Below are positions 17,218-25,210 of a stretch of DNA of 41,287 bases, piece after piece; the stretch's first letter is position 1, and each line of letters opens with the position of its first letter. The translations under genes and the position numbers were made by a program. The notes under the pieces were generated by a model that was given only the letters and a program-made list of their open reading frames with translations, did not search any database and was not told the DNA's origin. The DNA is from Novosphingobium piscinae (GTDB lineage: Bacteria > Pseudomonadota > Alphaproteobacteria > Sphingomonadales > Sphingomonadaceae): contig NZ_JACLAX010000022.1 in the NCBI RefSeq assembly GCF_014230355.1, forward strand, positions 1 to 41,287. The letters are read 5' to 3'.

Positions 17218-18581
17218 GCCGCGGCTCCCTTGCGCTCGGCCAGCAGGACCTGTTCCAGCCAGCGCGTGTGGATGCGGTTGGCACGGAAATCGGCGTGGTT
17301 GATGATCTCGCGGTGCAGGCCAATGGTCGTGGCGATGCCCTCGACCGTGAAATCGGCCAGCGCCGCGTCCAGCCGGTCGATCGCCGCCTCGCGCGTCTCT
17401 GCGTGGACGATCAGCTTGCCGATCATGCTGTCGTAATAGGGCGGGATCATCGCCCCTTCCGACATGTGGCTGTCGAGCCGGATGCCCTCGCCCGCAGGCG
17501 GCGACCAGCGCGTGATCCGGCCCGGCGAGGGCATGAAGTCGCGCGCGGTGTCCTCGGCATTGATCCGGCACTCGATCGCATGGCCGCTGAGCTTGACCTG
17601 ATCCTGCGTGACCGAAAGCCCGGCCCCGCCCGCGATGCGCAGCTGCTCCTGCACCAGGTCGAAGCCCGCGATCATCTCGCTCACCGGGTGCTCGACCTGG
17701 ATGCGGGCGTTGACCTCGATGAAGTAGAACTCCTGCCGCTTGACGTCGAACAGGAACTCGCAGGTGCCGGCGTTGCGGTAATTGACCGAGGCGGCGAGCG
17801 CACAGGCGCTTTGGTGGAGCTGCTGGCGCAGGTGATCGGGCATGGCCGCGCAGGGCGCCTCCTCGATCAGCTTCTGGTAGCGGCGCTGGACCGAGCAGTC
17901 GCGCTCGCCGAAGTGGACCACGCCGCCCTTGCCGTCGCCCATCAGCTGGACCTCGACGTGGCGCGCCTCGGGGACGAAGCGCTCCATGAACAGCGTGCCG
18001 TCACCGAAGGCCGCGACGGCCTCGGCCGAGGCGCGGTGGAAGCCGGCTTCGGCTTCATCACCGTTGTTGGCGATGACCATGCCGCGCCCGCCGCCGCCGG
18101 CCGCGGCCTTGAGCAGGACCGGATAGCCGATGCGGTCGCCCTCGCGCCGGGCATCGGCCGCAGTCTTCACCTCGTCGCAGCCCGGGACCAGCGGAACACC
18201 CGCCGCACGGGCCATGGCGCGGGCCTGGATCTTGTCGCCCAGTCCGTCGATCACGTCAGGCTCGGGGCCGACGAAGGCGATGCCGTTGGCCGCGCAGAGC
18301 GTCGGCAGGATCGCGCGCTCGGACAGGAAGCCATAGCCCGGGTGCAGCCCGTCGCAGCCGCTCGCCTTGGCGGCGTGGACCACCAGTCGCGGATCGAGAT
18401 AGCTCTTGGCGGCCTGGGCCGGCCCGAGCACCACCGCGCGATCGGCCTGACGCGCGGCGGCGCTGTCGCGGTCCGCGTCGGAGACGGCGACGACCGTCTC
18501 GATGTCGAGCGTCTGGGCCGCGCGGACGATCCGCAGCGCGATCTCGCCACGGTTGGCGATGAAGAGACGCTTGATCGCCAT
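17214..18581 (-). CDS. Biotin carboxylase (AccC-like)
   Basis: 455 residues, the size of stand-alone AccC. 'RLFIANRGEIALRIVRA' at the N-terminus, the ATP-grasp glycine loop 'KAAAGGGGRGM', 'ERDCSVQRRYQKLIEEAP' and 'FIEVNARIQVEHPVSEM' (metal ligands and catalytic Arg region) are all present. It carboxylates biotin on a carrier protein with ATP and bicarbonate. It overlaps carrier gene 1 by one base (TGATG) and the lysine-less gene by four. It is probably not the housekeeping AccC, because its neighbours form a dedicated carboxylase set. Confidence 0.95.
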   Translation of the reverse strand: MAIKRLFIANRGEIALRIVRAAQTLDIETVVAVSDADRDSAAARQADRAVVLGPAQAAKSYLDPRLVVHAAKASGCDGLHPGYGFLSERAILPTLCAANGIAFVGPEPDVIDGLGDKIQARAMARAAGVPLVPGCDEVKTAADARREGDRIGYPVLLKAAAGGGGRGMVIANNGDEAEAGFHRASAEAVAAFGDGTLFMERFVPEARHVEVQLMGDGKGGVVHFGERDCSVQRRYQKLIEEAPCAAMPDHLRQQLHQSACALAASVNYRNAGTCEFLFDVKRQEFYFIEVNARIQVEHPVSEMIAGFDLVQEQLRIAGGAGLSVTQDQVKLSGHAIECRINAEDTARDFMPSPGRITRWSPPAGEGIRLDSHMSEGAMIPPYYDSMIGKLIVHAETREAAIDRLDAALADFTVEGIATTIGLHREIINHADFRANRIHTRWLEQVLLAERKGAAA

Positions 18582-19102
18582 CAGTCGGCAACCAGTGCGA
18601 ACAGCGGCTGCCCAGCCTCGACCATGGCGCCATCCTCGGCGAGGACCGCGACGATGGTCCCGGCCTGCCCGGCCTTCACCGCGGTGAACAGCTTCATCAC
18701 CTCGATCAGGCAGATCTCGTCATCGGGCCCCACCTTGCCGCCGATCTCGACATAGGCCGCGGCGCCGGGCTTGGGCGCGCGGTAGAAAGTGCCGAGGTTG
18801 GGCGCCGTGATGACCACGGCGCCGTCCGGCACCGAGCTCGAGACGGCAGCGGGCGCAGGAGATGCCGCAGGCGCGGCGACCGGTGCCGGGGCGACCGCCG
18901 CGGCCGCAACCGGAACCGGCACGGCAACCGGCGCCGGTGCCGCCGGCGCGCCCGCCAGGGTGGGCGCGGCCGGATCGTTCGACAGCAGCAGTTCGAAGCT
19001 GCCCGCCCGCAGATGCAGCGTGGCGATGCCCGAACGGGTGAATTCCTCGATCAGAACCCGCACATGGTCGACACTCGGATCGACGGGTGGCTTGTGGGTC
19101 AT
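18581..19102 (-). CDS. Biotin carboxyl carrier protein 1 (AccB-like)
   Basis: 173 residues: helical N-terminus (1-42), Pro/Ala/Val-rich flexible linker (44-90) and C-terminal biotinyl domain. 'APNLGTFYRAPKPGAAAYVE' resembles the AccB core with its protruding thumb, and the biotinylation motif is E-V-M-K-L-F with Lys137. The variant EVMKLF (instead of E-A-M-K-M) is shared with carrier 2, so the pair is specialised. It carries CO2 from biotin carboxylase to the carboxyltransferase encoded just downstream of it in gene position (19173-20630). Confidence 0.92.
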   Translation of the reverse strand: MTHKPPVDPSVDHVRVLIEEFTRSGIATLHLRAGSFELLLSNDPAAPTLAGAPAAPAPVAVPVPVAAAAVAPAPVAAPAASPAPAAVSSSVPDGAVVITAPNLGTFYRAPKPGAAAYVEIGGKVGPDDEICLIEVMKLFTAVKAGQAGTIVAVLAEDGAMVEAGQPLFALVAD

Positions 19103-19153
19103 GGCTCGGCACCATCCTCTGACTTGGGCCGGACGATCGCTGGTCGCCCGGCA

Positions 19154-19169
19154 TGCCCCGCGCGGGGCA
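19154..19169 (-). repeat. 16-bp perfect palindrome after the carboxyltransferase stop
   Basis: TGCCCCGCGCGGGGCA, self-complementary across all 16 bases, begins 3 bases past the carboxyltransferase stop in the direction of transcription, in the 70-base gap before carrier 1. It could tune the ratio of carboxyltransferase to the downstream carrier and carboxylase subunits. Confidence 0.5.
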
Positions 19170-19172
19170 GGT

Positions 19173-20630
19173 TCAACGACGCAGGCTGACGTTCAGCCCT
19201 TCGGACTTCATCTCGACCACTGGGAGCGTGGCCACCTGCATCAGCTTGCGCACGTCCTCTAGCTCGGGCGAGGAGAGCAGCGGGAAATCGCGGCGCACCG
19301 GCCCGGCCGCGCGCATCTTGTCGATGTCGGGCTGGGGCACGAAGGCACGGTAGATCAGCTCGTCCTCGTCCACGGTGCCGTAGCGCTTCTTGAGCTCGTC
19401 GAGGTCAGGCTGCTCGGGCGGATTGGCGAGGACTTCCTTGGCGCGCGGCGCGGCCATGATCTTGTCGAGCACGCCGGCATCGACCGGGGCGACCGTCTGG
19501 CCATAGAACCCGGCGGCGTACTGGATCACCTCGTCGGGCACCGTGCCATAGCGCTTGCCGGTGACCACGTTGAGCACGGCCTGGATGCCGACCAGCTGGC
19601 TGAACGGCGTCGCCATGCCCGGGTAGCCCAGATCGCGGCGCACCGCGGCGACCTCGTCGAGCACCTCGGGCAGCTTGTCCATCATCTTGTGCATGGCGAG
19701 CTGGGCCTTGAACGTGCCCATCATCCCGCCCGGGATCTGGTGCTGGATCGAGAACTCGTCGTACTCGGCGTACTGGTCGTAGAGGTTGCCCGACGCCTTG
19801 GCGACCGCGCGGAAGTGGTCGGCCACCGGCTGGAACAGCGATTCATCCAGGCTGTGGGTGTGGCCGCGCAGCTGGATGTTCTTGGCCATGATCTCGGTCG
19901 AGGGCACCGAGGGGCCATTGGCCATCGGCCGGCTCGCGGTGTGGATCACCGAAACGCCGCAGTCGATCGCATCGAGATAGGCCTTGGCCGAGAGCCCGAG
20001 CAGGTTGTTCGAGTGGAACTCGATAGGCTTGCCGCCGGCCGCCTTGACCAGCGCGGGGACTAGCTGCTGGATCCGCTCCTTCTCGAGCACGCCGGCGGTG
20101 TCGTAGAGCAGGATCGAGTCGACGTGCGGGCTGTCAGCAAGCTTCTTGGCGTTCGACACGAAGAACTCGTCGGTGTGGACCGGCGAGAGCGCGAACATGA
20201 TGGCGCCCGCGACCTTGGCGCCGTTGGCCTCTTTGGCGACCTTGGCGAGCCGCAGCATGTTGTCGAGCCCGAACAGCACGTCGTAGATCCAGAACGAGCG
20301 GATCCCGTGCGCACAGAGCCGCTGGACCCACAGGTCCATCAGCGCCGGCGGGGTGATGCCGAAGGTGACATTGGCATTGGCGCGCAGCCCCGCACGGAGC
20401 GGGGTGTTGGGCATCGAGGCGACCAGAAGGTCGAGCCCTTCCCAGTAGTTCTCCTGGCAATAGCGGGTCAGCACGTCGAGCATGCCGCCGCCGGTCAGGT
20501 CGATGGTCGAGAAGCCGGTCCGGTCGATCAGCGGCGTGACCGGCAGGGCCATCCCGGCGCGCATGCGCAGGCCCCACAGGCTCTGCTGACCGTCACGCAT
20601 TGTCTCGTCGAGAAAATCGATGTGGGCCAT
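19173..20630 (-). CDS. Divergent PycB/OadA-like biotin-dependent carboxyltransferase
   Basis: 485 residues, start ATG 20630. HMGL-like TIM barrel plus a conserved carboxylase C-terminal domain, as in pyruvate carboxylase and oxaloacetate decarboxylase alpha; no fused biotinyl domain. The opening DETMRDGQQ (8-16) keeps the metal-binding Asp of the family. Other hallmarks are altered: the carbamylated metal-ligand Lys position reads Tyr176 in 'LLYDTAG'; the metal ligand pair H-x-H reads H206-S-N208; the substrate-binding F-R-I-F-D reads F-W-I-Y-D (113-117); and the catalytic Thr region (M-S-G-T-T-S) reads M-A-N-G-P-S (236-241). Pyruvate is therefore an unlikely substrate. Flanked by its carriers, it probably carboxylates or decarboxylates a pathway-specific compound. 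Confidence 0.85.
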   Translation of the reverse strand: MAHIDFLDETMRDGQQSLWGLRMRAGMALPVTPLIDRTGFSTIDLTGGGMLDVLTRYCQENYWEGLDLLVASMPNTPLRAGLRANANVTFGITPPALMDLWVQRLCAHGIRSFWIYDVLFGLDNMLRLAKVAKEANGAKVAGAIMFALSPVHTDEFFVSNAKKLADSPHVDSILLYDTAGVLEKERIQQLVPALVKAAGGKPIEFHSNNLLGLSAKAYLDAIDCGVSVIHTASRPMANGPSVPSTEIMAKNIQLRGHTHSLDESLFQPVADHFRAVAKASGNLYDQYAEYDEFSIQHQIPGGMMGTFKAQLAMHKMMDKLPEVLDEVAAVRRDLGYPGMATPFSQLVGIQAVLNVVTGKRYGTVPDEVIQYAAGFYGQTVAPVDAGVLDKIMAAPRAKEVLANPPEQPDLDELKKRYGTVDEDELIYRAFVPQPDIDKMRAAGPVRRDFPLLSSPELEDVRKLMQVATLPVVEMKSEGLNVSLRR

Positions 20631-20679
20631 CCCCACGCACTCCCTTCTATCGGCCCGCGGCTTCGCGCAGGCGAACCTG

Positions 20680-21177
20680 TCAGTCGGCCTCGACCAGGAA
20701 CAGCACCTGGCCGCCATCGACCAGCACGCCGTCCTCGACGCAAACCTTGCGGATCGTCCCGCTCACCCCGGCCTTGACCGACGTGAACAGCTTCATGACC
20801 TCGAGCAGGCACAGCTCGGTCTCGGCGGTGACCGCCTGGCCGATCTCGACGAACGGCGCGGCGCCCGGTTTAGGCGAGCGGTAGAAAGTCCCGAGGTTCG
20901 GCGCGCGGACCTCCACCCAGTTCGTCCCGGCGGCCTCGGGCGCAGCCGAAGCGGCCGGAGCGGCGGCGATGACCGACGGGCCGGCCGGCGCTGCGGCAAC
21001 CGGTGCCGCGGCAACCGGAACAACATGCGCTGCCTTTGCCGCACCCAGGGCAGGCGAGCTCGAATCCGTCGAAAGATGGACGCTCAGCCCCGGCGTCTCG
21101 ACGCGCAGGTCCTTCCAGCCGCCGGCGGCGAACAGCTCGGCCAGCAGGGCGATGTCGGAGGGCTTGGACCCGCTCAT
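20680..21177 (-). CDS. Biotin carboxyl carrier protein 2 (AccB-like)
   Basis: 165 residues with the same plan as carrier 1: short helical N-terminus, Ala/Pro linker (42-82), then 'APNLGTFYRSPKPGAAPFVE' and E-V-M-K-L-F with Lys129. The biotinyl domains of the two carriers are close paralogues while their N-termini differ ('DIALLAELFAAGGWKDLRVE' here). It lies 3 bases from the acyl-CoA dehydrogenase 1 gene and 49 bases upstream of the carboxyltransferase gene. Either the complex contains both carriers, or each carrier serves a different partner. Confidence 0.92.
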   Translation of the reverse strand: MSGSKPSDIALLAELFAAGGWKDLRVETPGLSVHLSTDSSSPALGAAKAAHVVPVAAAPVAAAPAGPSVIAAAPAASAAPEAAGTNWVEVRAPNLGTFYRSPKPGAAPFVEIGQAVTAETELCLLEVMKLFTSVKAGVSGTIRKVCVEDGVLVDGGQVLFLVEAD

Positions 21178-21180
21178 GGC

Positions 21181-22311
21181 TCAGGCCGCCGCCAGCTTGT
21201 CGCCGGAGCAGGCCTCGTCCATGCGCAGCGTCTCGACCACGATCCGCTCGTTGTGCCACAGCGTCGAACCGAACGCGTGCTCGATCACCTTGGCGCGGCG
21301 CAGGTAGCGGTGGAGCCCCAACTCCCAGGTGAAGCCCATGCCGCCGTGGACCTGGATGGTCTCGTTGCAGACGTGCTTGGCCACCTCGCCGGCATAGGCC
21401 TTGGCCATCGACACGGCGCGGGCGCGGTCGGGCGCATCCTCGGCAAAGGCCCAGACGCCATAGTAGGTCGCCGAACGCGCCGCCTCGACCGCCACGGCCA
21501 TGTCGGCGCAGCGGTGCTTGATCGCCTGGAACGCGCCGATCGCCTGGCCGAACTGCACGCGGGTGCGGGCATATTCCACCGCGGTGGCGAGCATGCGGGC
21601 AGCGATCCCCACCTGCAGGCAGGCGCTCAGGGCCGCGCCGCCATCGAACAGGCGCGTCACCGCGCGGGCCGGGTTGGCCGCGCCCACCAGGGCCTCGGCG
21701 CCGAGCTCGACATTGTCGAAGGTCACCTCGCCCAGCGCGCAGGTCGGGTCGATATCCTCGTGCGCGCGGACCGTGACGCCGGCGGCGTCGGCCGGGACGA
21801 GGTAGATCGCCGCGCCGGTGCCCGACTGCGCCACGACCGCGAAAAGATGGGCCGCCGCAGCCTCGCGGACCAGTACCTTGGTCCCGCTCAACCGGTTGCC
21901 CGTGACCGTGGTGCCGACGCCTTCGGGGGCCTCGTCACAGCCCTGCTCGGTCACGGCGACGGCAACGCGCAGTTCGCCGGTGGCGATGCGCGGAAGCAGG
22001 TCGGCCTGCTGCGCCGGGGTGCCGTGACGCACCAGCAGGTCGGTCACGGCCAGCGCATCCAGCGCGGCGATCGGACCAAGGGCGCTGCCCATCGCCTCGA
22101 CCGACAGGGCGAGGTCGACTGCGGTCAGCCCGGCGCCACCCTGGTCCTCGGGGACCATCATCGCGAACAGGCCGAGCTCGGCCAGCGCGTCCCAGGCGGG
22201 GCCGTTGGCCTCGGCCGAGAGGTCCGGGGCACGCAGCGCCGCGTGGTCCTCGAGCAGGCGGTCGACGGTCTCGCCCAGGCTCTTCTGTTCCTCGTTGAAG
22301 GCAAAGTTCAT
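21181..22311 (-). CDS. Acyl-CoA dehydrogenase 1
   Basis: 376 residues. N-terminal helical domain 'FNEEQKSLGETVDRLLEDH', middle beta-domain 'VAVTEQGCDE', and C-terminal domain with 'ARTRVQFGQAIGAFQAIKHR' and 'CNETIQVHGGMGFTWELGLH'. It is FAD-dependent and introduces a 2,3-double bond into acyl-CoA, passing electrons to ETF. The Glu in 'FTWE' is the position used as catalytic base in some actinobacterial-type steroid dehydrogenase subunits (family knowledge, not proven here). Adjacent to and co-transcribed with acyl-CoA dehydrogenase 2; such neighbours often form alpha2-beta2 heteromers. Confidence 0.9.
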   Translation of the reverse strand: MNFAFNEEQKSLGETVDRLLEDHAALRAPDLSAEANGPAWDALAELGLFAMMVPEDQGGAGLTAVDLALSVEAMGSALGPIAALDALAVTDLLVRHGTPAQQADLLPRIATGELRVAVAVTEQGCDEAPEGVGTTVTGNRLSGTKVLVREAAAAHLFAVVAQSGTGAAIYLVPADAAGVTVRAHEDIDPTCALGEVTFDNVELGAEALVGAANPARAVTRLFDGGAALSACLQVGIAARMLATAVEYARTRVQFGQAIGAFQAIKHRCADMAVAVEAARSATYYGVWAFAEDAPDRARAVSMAKAYAGEVAKHVCNETIQVHGGMGFTWELGLHRYLRRAKVIEHAFGSTLWHNERIVVETLRMDEACSGDKLAAA

Positions 22312-22338
22312 GGTTCGATATCCTTGCAGCCGCCCAGC

Positions 22339-23529
22339 TCAGCGCGGCAGGCCGAGCACGCGCTCGCCGGTGATGTTGCGCTGGATTTCCGACGATCCGG
22401 AATAGATGGTGAATGCCTTGGACTGCAGCCAGCTCAGCTGGAACCGGCCCATCGCCCGCGCCGACGGATCGTTGCCCGACAACGGCGCCACCGGGCCAAG
22501 CGCGTCCATCGCCAGCTCGTACATGTTCTGGGCCACGTGGCTCCAGTAGAGCTTGGTCATCGAGGCATCGGCGCCGCGGTCTCCCCCGTCGAGGTAGACG
22601 CTGAACGAGCGCAGTGCGTTGAGCCGGACGATCTCGATCTCGGTGATCGCGCGCGCCAGGCGCTGCCGGATCGCGGGATTGTCGATCGCCGCGCGGCTGC
22701 CCTGCATGGTCTGGCACAGCGTGGTGACCAGCTTGTCGAGCTCCTGCTTGAAGCGGACCTGACGGCCGAGGGCGTCTTCCGGACCACGCTCGTAGGCCAG
22801 CGTGGTCATCGCGATCTTCCAGCCTTCGTTGATCCCGCCGACGATGTTCTCCGCCGGGACCTCGACATTGTCGAAGAAGGTCTCGTTGAACTCGGATTCG
22901 CCGGAGATCTGACGCAGCGGCCGGATTGTGATCCCCGGCGAGCTCATGTCGATCAGCAGGAACGACAGACCCTTGTGCTTGGGCACGTCGGGATCGGTGC
23001 GGACCAGCGCGAAGCACCACTGGGCGTACTGCGCATAGCTGGTCCAGATCTTCTGGCCATTGACGATGAACTTGTCGCCGACCAGCTCGGCACGGGTCCG
23101 CACCGAGGCAAGGTCCGACCCGGCGTTGGGTTCGGAGAAGCCCTGGCACCAGACCTCGTCCGACGAGATGATCGGCGGCAGGAAGCGCTTCTTCTGGGCC
23201 TCGGTGCCGCAGGCCAGGATCGTCGTGCCGGCAAGGTTGTGGCCGATGATGTTGATGCCCTCGGGCGCCTGGGTCCGGGCCATTTCCTCGGCGAAGATGC
23301 CGCGCTCGATCAGCGTGGCGCCACGGCCGCCGTATTCCTTGGGCCAGTTGATCCCGCTCCAGCCGCCCGCGTAGAGCTTGCGCTCCCAGTCGAGGCGGAA
23401 CATCGCGCGCTCGTGCTCGTCTTCGGGCTCGAACACGGTCTCGCCCCAGCCCTGCGGGAGGGCGCCGGCGAGCCAGTTCCGTAGTTCCATGCGGAATTCG
23501 TTTTCCGAAGGGCTGTAGTTGAAATCCAT
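22339..23529 (-). CDS. Acyl-CoA dehydrogenase 2
   Basis: 396 residues, ATG 23529. It carries 'WCQGFSEPNAGSDLASVRT' (FAD/substrate domain), 'VNGQKIWTSYAQYAQW' and the C-terminal 'SSEIQRNITGERVLGLPR'. In medium/short-chain enzymes the catalytic Glu lies in the Y-E-G-T of this region; here the text is Y-S-G-S, with Ser377 in its place. The catalytic base would have to come from elsewhere or from the partner subunit (acyl-CoA dehydrogenase 1). Such splitting is known for heteromeric sterol side-chain dehydrogenases, whose substrates are bulky cyclic acyl-CoAs, consistent with this cluster. Confidence 0.92.
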   Translation of the reverse strand: MDFNYSPSENEFRMELRNWLAGALPQGWGETVFEPEDEHERAMFRLDWERKLYAGGWSGINWPKEYGGRGATLIERGIFAEEMARTQAPEGINIIGHNLAGTTILACGTEAQKKRFLPPIISSDEVWCQGFSEPNAGSDLASVRTRAELVGDKFIVNGQKIWTSYAQYAQWCFALVRTDPDVPKHKGLSFLLIDMSSPGITIRPLRQISGESEFNETFFDNVEVPAENIVGGINEGWKIAMTTLAYERGPEDALGRQVRFKQELDKLVTTLCQTMQGSRAAIDNPAIRQRLARAITEIEIVRLNALRSFSVYLDGGDRGADASMTKLYWSHVAQNMYELAMDALGPVAPLSGNDPSARAMGRFQLSWLQSKAFTIYSGSSEIQRNITGERVLGLPR

Positions 23530-23542
23530 CGGATCGACTCCG

Positions 23543-24355
23543 TCAGGCCTTGGCCGCCGCCGCGCGCTCGGCGGCGCCGGCGAAATCGGGCGCGCGCTTC
23601 TCGCGGAATGCCGCGACACCCTCGAGATATTCGGGCGTGAGATAGGCGAGCGTCTGCGAGTATCCCTCGAACTCGAGCATCTGCTCGAAGGTCGCGGTCT
23701 GGGACATGTTGAGCAGGCGCTTGGTCATGGCCATGGCGGTCGGCGATCCTGCCGCGATCTGCCGTGCCATCGCGCGGGCTTCGTCCATCAGCTCGTCATG
23801 CGGGACGACCTTGTTGACCATGCCCAGGGCCAGAGCCTCGTCGGCCGGGACCTTGCGCGCGGTGAAGCACAGCTCCTTGGCCTTGTTGATCCCGACCGCC
23901 CGCGACAGGAAGAACATTCCGCCCAGATCCGGCATCAGTCCGACCTTGGCGAAAGCCTGCATGAAGCTGGACTTGTCGCTGGCGATGATGATGTCGCAGC
24001 ACAAGGCGATGTTGGCGCCCGCCCCGGCGGCTGCACCGTTCACGGCGGCGATCACCGGCTTCTCCAGCTTGTAGAGCGGCTCGAGGACGTCCTTCAGGAT
24101 CCAGCGATGGCGGGCCCTGCGCTCCAGCGGGGTCATACCGTCCTTGCTCGCCTTGAGGTCGGCGCCGGCGCAAAAACCGCGCCCGGCCCCCGTCAGGATC
24201 ACCACCGACACGCCGGTATCGGCGGCGATCCGGGGGATCAGGTCCTGCAGCTCGCTGTACAGCCGATCGGTCGTGGCATTCATCGCCTCGGGCCGGTTCA
24301 GCGTGATCGTGGCGATCCGCTCGTTCACCTCGTAGATGATGTCTTCGTAAGCCAT
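23543..24355 (-). CDS. Enoyl-CoA hydratase/isomerase family protein (crotonase 4)
   Basis: 270 residues. 'GRGFCAGADLKAS' and 'NGAAAGAGANIALCCDIIIA' form the oxyanion hole and CoA site. Both classical hydratase glutamates are absent: the first is Ile in GAGANIAL, and the 'PE' of the second is replaced in 'SFMQAFAKVGLMPDLGG', where an Asp follows. This pattern is like PaaG-type isomerases, which move double bonds using an Asp, so isomerisation of an unsaturated cyclic acyl-CoA is a reasonable guess. It lies 13 bases from acyl-CoA dehydrogenase 2. Confidence 0.9.
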   Translation of the reverse strand: MAYEDIIYEVNERIATITLNRPEAMNATTDRLYSELQDLIPRIAADTGVSVVILTGAGRGFCAGADLKASKDGMTPLERRARHRWILKDVLEPLYKLEKPVIAAVNGAAAGAGANIALCCDIIIASDKSSFMQAFAKVGLMPDLGGMFFLSRAVGINKAKELCFTARKVPADEALALGMVNKVVPHDELMDEARAMARQIAAGSPTAMAMTKRLLNMSQTATFEQMLEFEGYSQTLAYLTPEYLEGVAAFREKRAPDFAGAAERAAAAKA

Positions 24356-24367
24356 GCGGCGTCCCTC

Positions 24368-25210
24368 TCAGGTCTCGGCGGCGCCCGGCGGCACATGCGC
24401 CAGGTCACCTTCGGTGCTGTCCGGAATGGCGAACCACTGCTCGGGGATGCGCACCGGGATGCGGAAGTCGTGCGCGGGCACGACGATGTCGGAGTTGTCG
24501 AGCACCCGGCGCATGGCGGCCTGCCACGTCCGCTCGCTCTCGCTCCGGATGTTGCCGGTGATGAAGGCGTCCGCCAGCGAGCGCTGGGGGTGGCTGGTCG
24601 CGCGCGGATCGGCCGGGAACCAGTAGCGGTAGTGATCGCCCAGGTCCGAGACGAGCGCGGCGCGGCCCTTCTCGGTGGTCACCACCACGACCTGCATGCC
24701 CTCGGTGTGACTCGGCACGCTCAGCAGACGAATCCCGGGGAGGAAATCCGTGTCGCCGTCGACCAGCTTCAGCTGCGCCGGCCGCTTGCGCTCCATCAGG
24801 TTCGCCAGCGTCGACTTCCAGTAGAACACCCGCTGCGAGGGCACCGGATCGACCGCCGCCTGCAGCTCGGCGCGCTGCACGACCACGCAGGAATCGGGGA
24901 ACAGGTCCAGGTTGTCGGCGTGGTCGAAGTGCAGGTGCGTGCAGATCACATAGTCGATGTCGGCAGGGGTCAGCCCTTCGGTGGCGAGGGCCGCGATCAG
25001 CGACGCATGGCCGCCGCCCACGCCCTTGACCCGAAGGCGGGCATGGACCGTCGGGATGTCGGCCATGCCGCTGTCGACCAGCAGGTTGACCGGCTTGTCC
25101 GCCACCACGCCGCGCACCAGCCAGACATGCACCGGATCGCGCATGATCGCCCCGCCATGCGGCAGGTAAAGCTCGCCGATGCGCAGCGTCGTGACGGTCC
25201 AGCTGGTCAC
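24368..25210 (-). CDS. Metallo-beta-lactamase-fold hydrolase, lactonase-like
   Basis: 280 residues; overlaps the DUF35 gene by 4 bases. The dinuclear zinc motif T-H-L-H-F-D-H-A-D-N (His92, His94, Asp96, His97) matches N-acyl-homoserine lactonases and related lactone hydrolases, with further ligands plausibly in 'VPSHTEGM' and 'VVPAHDFRIP'. In this setting a catabolic lactone or thioester is a more likely target than a quorum-sensing signal, because the gene is locked inside the beta-oxidation operon. It lacks a signal peptide, so it is cytoplasmic. Confidence 0.87.
   Translation of the reverse strand: MTSWTVTTLRIGELYLPHGGAIMRDPVHVWLVRGVVADKPVNLLVDSGMADIPTVHARLRVKGVGGGHASLIAALATEGLTPADIDYVICTHLHFDHADNLDLFPDSCVVVQRAELQAAVDPVPSQRVFYWKSTLANLMERKRPAQLKLVDGDTDFLPGIRLLSVPSHTEGMQVVVVTTEKGRAALVSDLGDHYRYWFPADPRATSHPQRSLADAFITGNIRSESERTWQAAMRRVLDNSDIVVPAHDFRIPVRIPEQWFAIPDSTEGDLAHVPPGAAET

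Noticed and set aside
19173..20630. Anaplerotic pyruvate carboxylase subunit B
   Set aside because: Overall fold and DETMRDGQQ motif fit, but the Lys, His, Arg and Thr positions needed for metal, pyruvate and proton transfer are changed.
20620..23484. A 954-codon open frame on the plus strand opposite biotin carrier 2 and the acyl-CoA dehydrogenases
   Set aside because: It spans several real minus-strand genes and their gaps, with low-complexity composition and no motif. The same holds for the long antisense frames at 14328-16817, 23519-25387, 26112-27977 and 35151-37616.
24368..25210. Quorum-quenching AHL lactonase
   Set aside because: The zinc motif fits, but the gene overlaps the DUF35 gene and lies in a beta-oxidation operon, with no LuxI/LuxR gene near; a catabolic substrate is more likely.
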